64,000 bases of DNA from contig CAJTTO010000011.1 in NCBI GenBank assembly GCA_910579275.1, positions 1-64,000 on the forward strand. The letters run 5' to 3'. The notes under the pieces are model-generated. The model had not been told where the DNA came from. It worked only from the letters and a program-made list of their open reading frames with translations, and searched no databases. How positions within the stretch are numbered: the stretch's first letter is position 1; each line of letters opens with the position of its first letter. Positions 9,301 to 21,300 of the stretch are shown here, in pieces. Origin of the DNA: an uncultured Lachnospiraceae bacterium. GTDB lineage: Bacteria; Bacillota; Clostridia; Lachnospirales; Lachnospiraceae. Position numbers and translations under genes: made by a program.

Positions 9301-12300
9301 CGGTCTGACATGGCAGGTTATGCGAAAAGTTAAGGATGCGGCGACAGGGCTGGACAAGGAACCGGCAGAGTGGATTTTGTCGCACGACGCTGTTTTTTCC
9401 GCGGACTTTACCTATGGCTTGTCGGCGCACTGGACTGGCAGCATTAACTGGCTTGCCGAAGAGACCTACAATCAGGGCGGCAACTATACGACACAGGATG
9501 AAAAAACCTACAAGCTGACCGGAGAGGACAAGCATCATGAATCTGTGAGCGAAATCCGCTTTTACGACCGGCAGATTTACGTCGAAGTCGATGCGCAAAA
9601 GGTGAAAGCGCTGGGACATGTGTACGACGGAACATCAGTTGACTTGAAACTGGCAGCGCAGGCACTTCGTTTTTATACGGATGAGGCACTGACGGAGGAC
9701 AGCAGGCTCCCGTCAGAAACCATCGTGAATACGGACGGCGGCTATGACCCTGCCAAGATAAATATATACTGGATAAAGGGCGGGAAGTGGTATACAAACG
9801 AAAATGCAGTATATGGCGGGACATATACCCTCGGACTGCGGTTTGAGGGCGGCGAATTAACGGCTGGGGCAGAGTCTGCACAGGATAAAAACGCGTCGGT
9901 TACCTATGCGCAATTGTCCGATAATGGGCGGCAAATCTGCACGGATATGACATTTACAGTCAGCCCGCGAAAAATTACAGTCACGCCGAAGATACTGCAG
10001 GCGGATATTCTTTTTGCAGGTCAGAAAGCGGATACGATTCTGACGCAGGGGATTGACGCGGAGGGAATTGTTGAAAAAGACCAGAAGTTCTTTGGTTATG
10101 CGGAGATAGCGGCTGGCGATTTTGGTGTGTACTGGGACGGCAAAAACGATGACGGAACGGACAAGGAAAGTCCGGTGTCGATTTACCGCATAGATAAAAG
10201 AGGCGGATACCCGGCATTTAACGGTGCAGCATCCTATATTATCCAGACGGATGACAGGGAAATTAAAAGACCAGCCAATGAGTATCTGCGGTTTGGCAGG
10301 AAATATACGGTCAAGCTGACAAATGAACTGGCATCCCCGCTGAAGGAGAGCTATGATGTGACTTATGGGACTGCCGAAGTCCGGATAGAAAAAAGAGGAA
10401 ATGCAGACATTCAAATAGTGAGTTCCGCAAGCACGCTTTCCGCAAAGGGCATTGATTATGACTTTGCAGACGGAACATACACCATAAGACCGCGCGGGGC
10501 GGTCAAGTTCTATGACAGCAAAGAGCCCCAGACAGTCATAGGAAGAGACGGAACAGAGAAGTTAGTGGAGACGAACATCTTCGGCTTCCGGATTTATGCG
10601 CCGAAGGAGTTTATGAATGACTTTGGTGCGGCAAAAACGCAATTTGTGTACCGGAATGCTGTCTGGAATGCGGGCGGATATTTCCGGAGTACGGATGAAT
10701 GGAACAATACCGGCTATATTGACGTCGTGTTCCCGCTGACGCAGGAGGACACCGCAAAGTCCTTTGGCATTACGTGGGAGGACGGATATACGGAGACCTT
10801 TACGCTGGCAGACCTTGTGCTGGCGGATGACTTTACCAAAGCCGTCGCGCCGAAATCCATGGCGTTTAACGGCGTGGCATCCAAGATGGCGGTGGGCGAG
10901 AGACAGCAGCTTAACCTCAAGATTACGAAGGCACAGCTGGGCGATGTGATTCGCATCAGATACCGCATCCAAGGAGGGGCGACAAAGAACGAGTACATCA
11001 GCATTGACCCCGAGACTGGCGCAGTGACAGCGCTCAAGGCGGGCAAGACAGCTACCACGGTGGAAGCGTACCCTGTGTATAAGAATGCGGAGGGGGATTT
11101 CGTGCCGGTCAGGGACAGCAAGGGAAAAGAAGCAAAGGCAGCTTCGACAAAGATTACGGTTCAGGAAGTAACAGCTTCCACAGTGAAGAAGACTACAGTG
11201 CTGGACGAGTCGGTAAAATTGTACTTTACCGTGCCGGATGACGGATACCGCAGGGAGATTTATGTGGTGGATGTCACAAAGGGGACGGAGTACGAGAGCA
11301 GAAAGAAATGGAAACCGGCTGATTTTGACAGGGCAGTCGACGATATGAAAAACGGTCAGTGGAAAGCTGCAGGATTTGCAGTGAGACCCGTCTATTCTTA
11401 TGCAAAAAATACGGATTTGGATGCGAAAGCACTTGCAAAAGAATACGACAAGAAGCTCAAGGCGCATATCCAGAGAATCGGGGGAATCGAGGCGGGACAT
11501 GAGTACGTTGTGTATGTGAGGAATGTCAGCGCGGCGCGGACACTCGACGACGGATCCGTTGTAGCGCTTTCCGCAGGCGGCGCGGTCAAGAGCTTTAAGA
11601 CCACAAAACCGCAGGTACAGGATCTGGAGCTTGGCTTCACTGTTAAGACAAGTGACACAGACAAGAAAAATACTGTGACACATCCCATAAATCCGGATGG
11701 AACCATTGACACGGACGCATATACGGTCGAGCTGTCCGCAAAGAAAGCGCAGCTGAACGTGTACGGATTATTTTCCGACAGGGCTGGCGGAAATGACGCA
11801 GCCGAGGGACATGACGTGCGCAGATATTCGCTTGTTCCGACGCTGAAAGAGGAGAAGGCAGCACTGAAAAATTATGTTATGCCCAAGCTGGCTTACACAG
11901 TGTATGACAGCAGTATGACTGCACCATTTACGCCTGGTCTGGAACAGTCAAAGTACGCCCAGATTAGCAATAAGGGCGTAATTACCCTCAAGGGCGTCGA
12001 TCTGAACGGCAGGAAAACAGTATACATTTATGTAAGGGACAATACGCAGCACGAGGATGACGATAACTATGATGCGCAGATAGAACTTACCATCACGGCA
12101 GCTCCCGCTTCGTTTGCAGGAAAAAAAGCCAAGATGACAGTCGGACAGACAATCAGACTGTCGGATTATCTTGAGTACAAGGATGCAAAGAACAAGAAAA
12201 TCCCCGCTTATCGTTCCTGCGGTGTCACCATCACAAAGGAAATGATTGCCGCAGCAAAGGAAAGCGGTTATGAAATCAAGGATGCGGGCTCAGGCAGTCT

Positions 12301-15300
12301 GGTGCACGACTGGGAAATTACGGCAGTCGCTCCCAATAAGGCGGCGTTTGACCTCGGGGTGAAGGATTTCGACGCAGCAGGCAGCCCGATGGAGACGACA
12401 GTAAAGCTGACATCGACCCCGATAGACGGAGTAAAAGGGCTGAAGGTGACCTATGTGGATAACCAATACATTACAATTAACTTTACACATTCCGCCAACA
12501 GCAATGCGGCGGATGACGGCAGGGTATACGATTATGCGCTTGAGGTGAAGGATGCAAGGGGGAAGGTTGTCGATAAGATTGTCCTAAGCAAGCCGAACAG
12601 AGTTTTTGATATTGACAAAGCAAATGCAAAGGAACTTAAGAATGCGTTGTCGTGGATTCAGTATTCGGCAACCGACGTAGACCGGAATACAGGCAAAATA
12701 AAGATTAACGAAAATTCATCGTATCCTGTATTTAACTATTATACCGGAACCAAGGCAAAAACAAAAACGTTTGCCTATACATTTTATAGTGCAAAGCTTG
12801 TCAAGCTTTCTTCCTATACCATTTCCGTGACGCCGCTGTATAAGAACCAGAAAGCAGATAAGACAGCAACCGTAAAAGCAAAGACACTGAATCTTCCTGC
12901 AAGTTACAAAAATGTGGATTTGACAGGGGATCTGGAGCACAGACTTGGCGGGTATCCAATTTGTGTATATAACTATCAGCAATACAAGGATGAACCGGAC
13001 AAGGATAATTATGGGAAATCAATCACTGAGACGCCGTACAGGTTTATTTCCGGGAACGTCTATACACTGACCCTTGGTAGATACATAGTGACAACGAGGG
13101 ATAGGGGGTGCGACTCCCTGACATGGAAAAGCAGCAATACAAAGGTTGCGACGGTCAAGGCAAACACGAGTTCCTATTATGCGACCTTTAAGGCGCTGAA
13201 TCCGGGTACAACAACGATTTCTCTGACGTCAAAGGTGACGAAAAAGGTGATTGCGCGCTGGAGGGTCACTGTGTATGCGGTCAAGGACGGCAGCAGCTAT
13301 GGCGGTGACTATGAGCCGGCATGGGACGGATTCTATGAGAAGATTCTGGCGCTGTATGACCCGGATTACGAGGGAAGGCTGGAAGTACTGTCGGAGGATG
13401 TTCCGCTCGTGATCCAAAATGAGGACACAGGAATAGAGACATGGGTGTCATTCACGGCACCAAATTATGGAACATACGAATTTAAATTCAACAATAGTTA
13501 TTATACCGGCGCATTCTATGACAACAGTGACGGCAGGAAAATTGCAGACATGACAGGCAGGCTGTACCTTGAGCGCAGCCAGAAGATATACTGCAGGATA
13601 AAGGGCAACGGTACGTTGACCGTGACAGGCAGCGAACTGGTAAGGCTGACAAAGGCACACACAAAAGAGATGCCGCTCGAAGTAAGGGCGAAAAGCAACG
13701 TTTCTTTTACCGCGTGGGAAGATAATGTCTATACCTTTTATCTGAATGGAAAGAAACATATAGCCGAGAGAAAGATGAAGGCTGGCGAGACAGAGATCTT
13801 CAGTGTGACGAAGGACGGAAGCATGTATGTAACCTGCCGTGAGGAGGTGGCGGCGGAAGAATTAAAGCTTGGCAGCCATCCTACGAGCACCGTGGAGCTT
13901 GACAAGGACAATCAGGTCAGATACATCAGCTTTACGGCGGGCACAGCGGGTGTTTATACTTTTACATGCAAAGAGACAGATGGCGTGGAAGTGCAATTTA
14001 CTACCGCTGCCGGGGAGGATCCGGTTCGGGTGGAACCTGATAGAACGGACAATGCAGGGGAGACGGTCAGATGCTTCCGGCTTGCGGAAGGGGAAAAGCT
14101 TGTCATCGCGTTTCAGGCAGTTCCCGAAATAACAGAAGCAGACAAGAAGTTTACCGTGTCTGTCACTGTGGCAGGGGAAGCGCAGCGCAGGAAAATCGAA
14201 GGTGCATCCATCACAATACCAAAGGGAACAACGGAAATCGTGGAGTACGTTGTGCCATCCTTCACAGCCGAAAAGGCACAGTTCCGGTTTCGGGTGACGG
14301 GCGAGGATGGAACGCAGATTGATAAGTACTTTGACAGGGACTATCATGTGATGAACATACAGGGGGCAAGGCTGACCATTTCAAACAGCTCTGATGTGAA
14401 AGCGGGAGACAGCATTTATATTCAGGTGACAGCAGGGGCTGGCAGTACAGATGCGAAGGATGCAGTGCTGACGGTGACGCAGGTGCCGGCTGAGCCGCTT
14501 GCGGACAAGGCATCCGTCACAGTGGAAAATGATACAGAGCAGTGGTTTACCTTTGCCGCGGTGAAGGATGGCCACTATGCGTTTGGAGTGACAGTAGCGG
14601 AGAGGGCTGAGACAGACACGACGCCGCTCCACAGCGCGTCCTTGGACATCTGCAAGGAGCTGTTTGGCAGTTCTGATGTGGCATCCAATGTGACGGCAGA
14701 GAAAATTCTTTTCCTGAAGACAGGCGAGAAGCTCGCGCTGAATCTGAAACATGATACAGTGGCGGATATCGTGAAGGATGACGGCACAACGCAGGCAGTG
14801 AAGTCGGATGCGACAGTATCTGCCAAGCCGGTCGATATCCGGCGTCTGGCATTGAATGAAGACAAAACAGTGGAACCGATAACGGCAGAGAGCAGGGAAG
14901 TGCGCTATTATTCGTTCACGGCAGCAGTGAGAGCGGATTATACCATATCATGGAATGCCGCGGACGCAGCAAAAGATAACGCCAAAATAACATTGCTGAC
15001 ATCCGTTGAGAATCAGGGGAACGGAAGCAGTGTGCTAGGCAGCTATACGAAGACAATGAATGCCGGAGAAGTGTGCTACATCAGGGTGGAAGCAGCGAAT
15101 GCCAAGAGCGCAAATCCTGTCGGCGGTACACTGCGCGTGACAGCTGCAAACCTCAGTGCGGACGCGCTTGCGGACGGCGTATCGTATCCGTTTGCGCTTG
15201 CGGACAAAGACGGCAAAGGTGCAGAGAAGATTGTCAAGTTTACGGCAGTAGAATCAGGCTTTTACGAGATTGTCACAACTGTCGACGAAAATCCTGTGAG

Positions 15301-18300
15301 CGGCTTACCGTATGCATATCCTGTGATAGAGACGGCAGACGGCAGTGTGGCTGTGCCATACGATGCAATTCGGCTTGAAAAGGGCGAGACAAGATATTTT
15401 ACACTGTCATTTTCTGCAAACGGCAGTGAAATCAAGGAGACAAAAGGCACAATAACAATCCGCTCGAAGACAAAACAGATTGAGGGAGACTTGACAGAGG
15501 TATCTGTGTCGGAGGACATCATCGAAGAGTATACCTACATGATACCTGAAAGCGGCAGATATGTGTTCAAGGCGGACTATGACGAGGAAAAAGCACGTGT
15601 CCAGTGGAGCTACGAAGATGGCAGGTACCTGAAGAAGAACGAGAAAGTGAAGGTGACTGTCAAAGGACTTTGCGGGGATGCGGATGCATCTGTGAAGCTG
15701 TACAAGCCGGAAAAAATTGACAGCAGCCAGTTAAACGTAGGCATCAACATGATGGCAGTCGAGACAGGAAGCACACAGTATTATGAATTGGGTGCAGTCG
15801 AACCATCGGCTTACAGCTTTGACATTTCAGGCATAGAAACCGGCAAGGCAGGGATTGCGATGAAGTACGCCAGAAACAATGAGAATGTGTGGCGGACACT
15901 GTCAGACGGGGCATCCGTGGCAATCGCAAAGAACGAAAAGATAACGCTGAGGGTGACATCGGCAAGCGTGAAGAAAGATGCTTCCTGCGTGCTGGATGTC
16001 ACTGCAAACAGGGAACTGAAGCTTGGAGAAAATGAAATCCATCTTGAGGCAGGTGCGTCTGTCAGACTGACATACCATGCGTATGAGACAGGCTACTATA
16101 GCTTTAATATGAATCATCCGGGCGCTCAGCTTGTACTGAAAACAGACGCAGACGCGACAGTTGGCGACAGTTTCTACAGTATTGTGAAGCTGAATCCCAA
16201 AGACGCGTACAATTATACGTTGTCCAACAATGGCGACAGTGCGTTAGACCTGATTGTTATAATGAAAGCAGTCGAGGCGGCTGCGATCAAGCCAGGTAAG
16301 GACTCGCCTGCAGCCACGGATGTTTCCATAGCCGCAGGCGAGTGGGCACACTTTGCACTCAAAACATTCAAAAAGGGCACGTATACAATAAAAATAGCGG
16401 ATACTGGAACCGGTAAGTATTTGAACGTATATCTGGGCAATACCAATGCGACAGATGAATTGAAGAAAGTGGCAGAGGGCGTATCTCTGGAAAAAGATTT
16501 GAACGGCGAGACGCTGCTGCGCATACAAAATGGCGGATTGCAGGAGACTAAGGTGACGGTATCGGTTACCATGTGCGAGGCACAGCCGCTGCCGGAGGAG
16601 CCTGTCACAATCGGCAGAAACGAAAGTATGCTGGTGAGCTTTGTCGCTGCGGAGAAAAACAGATATCTTGTCTCAAAAGACAATGAACAGGTTACAATGA
16701 CATTTGTATCCAAAAATGACATACCAAAAACCGGCGAGGTAAAGGATTACAAAGAAGAAGTTTTGGAACAGGGTGACAAGCTGGTTTACAGATTGTCATA
16801 CGAACCGACAGCCACGGATAAGAATGCAGAACCCGCGCAGACGGTCAATGTAAAGATAGCGCCGGTACAGCCTGTGATAATCGAGGGAGAAAGCACCACG
16901 ACAACAATTGCGGAAAACGATTACCGTGCAGTTCGGTACCAGTTTACGGCGAAGGAAGAGGGCACTTATACTTTTGCGACGGAGGATGCGTATCATAATA
17001 AGGAGGTTCTGACCGACATTCCCATCTATGACAATATGCAGACGGAATCATTTACGCGCAGGGGGGAATGTTACCTGAAAGCAGGCGAGACAATATTCAT
17101 CAAGATGGAATACGATGCGCCTGGTACATACACGCTCTCCTATACAATGATGAAGGCAGCAACAGAGACGGGAACCATCACGCTTGACTTTGCCAACGCA
17201 TCCGAACAACAGGAGGTAAAATTTGTTGCCCCGCGCGGTGGTATCTACAAAATTACCGCAGCAGCAATCAGAGGCGCCTTTGAAGTGGCAGGTACAATCG
17301 GCAGCAGACAGGCATTTCCTACATTCAATGCAACCAACAGCAAAGAGATGGCGCTTTTAAACAAGGGAGATATCGTAACGGTTACCGTGACGTCAGGCAT
17401 GAGCACGAAGACCGCAGTCTCACTGCGTATTGAGGAAGTGAGTGTGGCAGACACACTCGAGCCGGGCAAAGAAATCAGCGGGCTAAGCGATACGGCAAAA
17501 GACCATTATTATGAAATGCGCATAAAAGAGAAGGGACTGTACGCAATTACGGCAGGCGGGGCGCCGCAAACCTCGTATCTGTGTACCAGAAATGGCATCA
17601 GGGAAAATGAGACTGCGCTCAGCGGCACGGATTACGTAGAACTGGACGTGGATGACAAAATCATTTTGAAAGTTGCAAAGACAAGTTCAGAGAAGCTGTA
17701 TACGTTAAAGGTTGAAAAACTGGATGTTGTTTCTTTGGACGGCAAAAATACAGAAGAAAATCCGTTTACGGCAGGCGAAGTGGAAAACACGTACTACGGA
17801 TTCACGACAGAGAAAGCTTTTGTGCGGTATACTGTTCCGGAGGACGGAGCGTATTATATCGCAGTACAGACCGTCAATGATGCGGCGGGCTATAACGGTC
17901 AGGTGACAGAAACACCGACGGATACACCGACAGATACACCGACTGACACGCCGACGGATACACCGACAGCAAGGGCAGGCTCTGGCGAGACAGGCATACA
18001 GTCCCTTGAAAAGGGGCAGACGGTTACGTTTACCTTCACAAACAGCATGCCAAAAGACGAGACGGTGCCGGACAAGGCATACAAGGAGGCGGTGTTCCGA
18101 TTTACGTTGAAAAAGGTATCCTCTGCGAGTGATAATGTGCTTCGTGCAGACGAGACGAAGGCAGGAACGCTTGCCGCGGACGAATCCGTAAGCTACCAGT
18201 TCACCGCCGCGGAGGCAGGAAGGTATATCATTCGTTTTAACGGATCGAATTGTACACTGAGCGATAGCTGGAAATACGGAAAGAGACTTGAAAAAGACGA

Positions 18301-21300
18301 GGCGGTAACGCTGACCATAAGTAACATGTCAGAAAAGGGAGGAAACTACGAGCTGACAGTGACAAAGCTGACTCCTGTGGCTTTAAAATCTGGGACGCCG
18401 GTTATAACAAGGCTGAATATAGGCGAAACAGCGCTTTATGAGTTTACTGGGGCAGATAGTGCCGGGGCAGCGTATCACATTTATACAAGCAAGGCAGGCT
18501 ATCAGTATATGATTACGGATCCGGACGGCGTGGTTCAGGAAGAAGCTTACAACGCGGACGGTCACATGGAGCAGATGATAGCAGAAAACAATAAACTTGA
18601 GCTTGTCATCGTAAACGACGGCGTCAAAAATGCTGACGTTACGGTTGCAATCAAAAAAGCGGAGTACATCCCTGTCAAATGCGGAGAAGCTGTGTCCGGC
18701 ACGCTGATGATGAATGAAAAAGCATACTATGCGTTCACCTCGGAGGACGAGTACGCAGCCGGAACGGAGTACAGCGTCTTACTTGACAATGACAAGATGG
18801 AGTTCTGTCAGCTGCGTGTTGCTGAAATGGGAGAGGACGGCAAGCTGCAAGAGCCGACACCGCTGGATGAATTTCCGGTCAGGCTGAAGAAGGGCGACAA
18901 GCTCCTGATGCAGATTATGGGTAAAATGGGACAGTCCGGTTCGTTTGGATTCACCGTTGAAAAGACGGAGATAACCTATGAGCCGATCGAGCTGAATGAG
19001 ACAAAGACCGGAGTACTTGGCGCGGACGAAAAAGCAGGTTATGAATTTATTGTTGCTGATGAGGCAGAATACAGTGTATTTAAAGAGGGTAGCGCATGCA
19101 CTCTCGTTGGGACAAGGACAGTGACAGAACCGGATGGCACTGTAAAAGAAGAAGTATTCAGCGACTGGGTAGTTTCCGGAAGCAACGTCTATACATGGAA
19201 GAAAGGTGATAAGATACGCTTTGTGATAGACAGTGACGGAAAATATGGCCTGACCGTGAAGAAATTAGTGTATGAGCCGCTTACACTTGGTACGGCAGTA
19301 TCCAAAACGCTTCGGGTACGCGAGCAGGCATACTATCAGTTTACGTCGCAGGATGCGCCGGAGACAGGAGCGGCAGAAACAGTGTACCATGTAGATGCAA
19401 CAGCCGATTATACTGTGAAAAAAGTGACCGTAAACGAAGACGGGACGACCACGACAACACTTATTTCAAAGGCATCCGAGTATCATTTAAAACAAGGGCA
19501 GAGTCTTCGGTTCTATGTGTCAAATAGAACGGGCAGGGTCAGTACGTTCCAGTTGATGATAAAGAAGGCGGCGTACACAGCGATGACATTAGGAAAGACC
19601 GTGGAGGGCAGGCTGCAAAGCGGCACATATGCGCGTTATCAGTTTACCTCACAGGACGAGCCGGCAGAGGGAGAGACAACAACAAAGTACAATGTATACG
19701 GCAACGCGCAGTATACCGTCAAAAAGGTAACAAAAAATGAAGACGGTACCGTGACAGCGGCAGCAATTGCAAATGCGTCCGAATACGACCTGGAAAAAGG
19801 GCAGAGTCTCCAGTTCACAGTATCCGGTTCCGGCAGCACGACAGAAGGTTATGACTTGACGATAGTAAAATGTGAGGAGCGGACGCTTACGGTTGGCAGC
19901 CTGACAGAGACAGGAAGCCTTGGCAAGGGACAGCGTGTCGTATATGCATTTTCATACCAAGGAGAGAACCCGGCAGATTACGTGGTAAACTACCGGCAGA
20001 AAGAGGATATCACAGTCACTTTGAAGCAAAACGGCAGTGCGCTGGCGGAGGCAGGGCAGAAAATTACCCTTTCAAAAGGCGATAAGCTGACAATAGCCAT
20101 AAACGCGGCAGAAGATGTGGACAATTTTGCATTTTCTCTCAGCAGATTCGTACCAAAAACAATGACGCTGGGGACGGCGACAGACCTAGAGAAACTTTCG
20201 GCGGGCGAAAATGCAGATTACAAGTATACAGTAGATGAGGACGGCAGCTATGTGATTTCAATGATTGAAAGCAGCTCTGGTGTACTTTCCCTGAATTATG
20301 AGATTATCAAGGCAGACGGGACGGATACAGAGACGGGTACAGTCAGCGAAGGCGTCGGAAAATTAGAAGACTTGAAAAAAGATGATGTGGTGCTGTTCAG
20401 GGTGTCAGCGCCCGAGACGGCAGAAACGCCTGTCTGCTCATTCCGCCTGCTGCTGCAAAAGGCAGCGGAGGATGCGACTGTGACAGCGCTGCCATGGAGT
20501 GGTACATTAAAGCGGGGAGAGGTGAAACAGTTTCGATTTACCGTTCCGGAGACAGAAAAGGAGGATACGCTGGGGTACTTTATTTTCCTGTCAGGTTCTT
20601 CCGACAAACTCAAATACATCTGCAGTGATACAATAGTGTTTTCTGAACCCGGTTTCATCGAGACGACAGCGGATCTGGAATTGGTTGTGTCAAATACATC
20701 CATGTACAGTGAAGTGGAATGCGAAATTGCAGTCAGGAAGAAAGAGCTGTTGGGAATGGGAACGTATACAGGAACACTGGCTCCGGGCGAATACAAATAT
20801 TTTACATTCCCGGGAACGGTTAACGGGGAAGAAGTGAATCCGTATTACTTCCAGAAATCCGGAGACAATAAGTGTGTCATGGAAAAGATAGGCAGTGATG
20901 ACAAATGGGTAAGATATACTACAGGAATGAACTCGTCACAGTCCCCCTATGTGGTGCGCGTCAGAAATAACGACACGGCGAAGGAAGCCACATACACATT
21001 TACACTCAAAAATGCATGGCGGGATGAGATAACCGGCGCATTCCAGAAGGATTATACACTGGAAAAAAACGAAACGGCATATTTTGAGGTGACAGCGCCG
21101 GCGGATAAGGGATTATACGTTTCTATCAGCAACCGCCAGCTGAGCTGGTATAGCGGGGCAACAAAAGGGAACGTAGAAACGCGTCTGGACAAGGGCGGAG
21201 TCTATGGAATGGCAGCAGGGGAAACACGTTACTTTAGAGTGGTGAACGGATATGAGGATGCCGGCTTTACGATGAATGTAACAGAAACGCTTGGCAAGGT

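Noticed and set aside
10562..11683. Long open frame (373 codons) on the minus strand
   Set aside because: It lies wholly opposite giant gene A, is rich in Cys, His and Arg as expected for antisense of GC-biased codons, has no ribosome binding site and no family resemblance.
17911..17970. CRISPR-like or regulatory direct repeats
   Set aside because: The 12-bp period is coding (TPTD) and there are no spacers. No CRISPR array was seen in the window.
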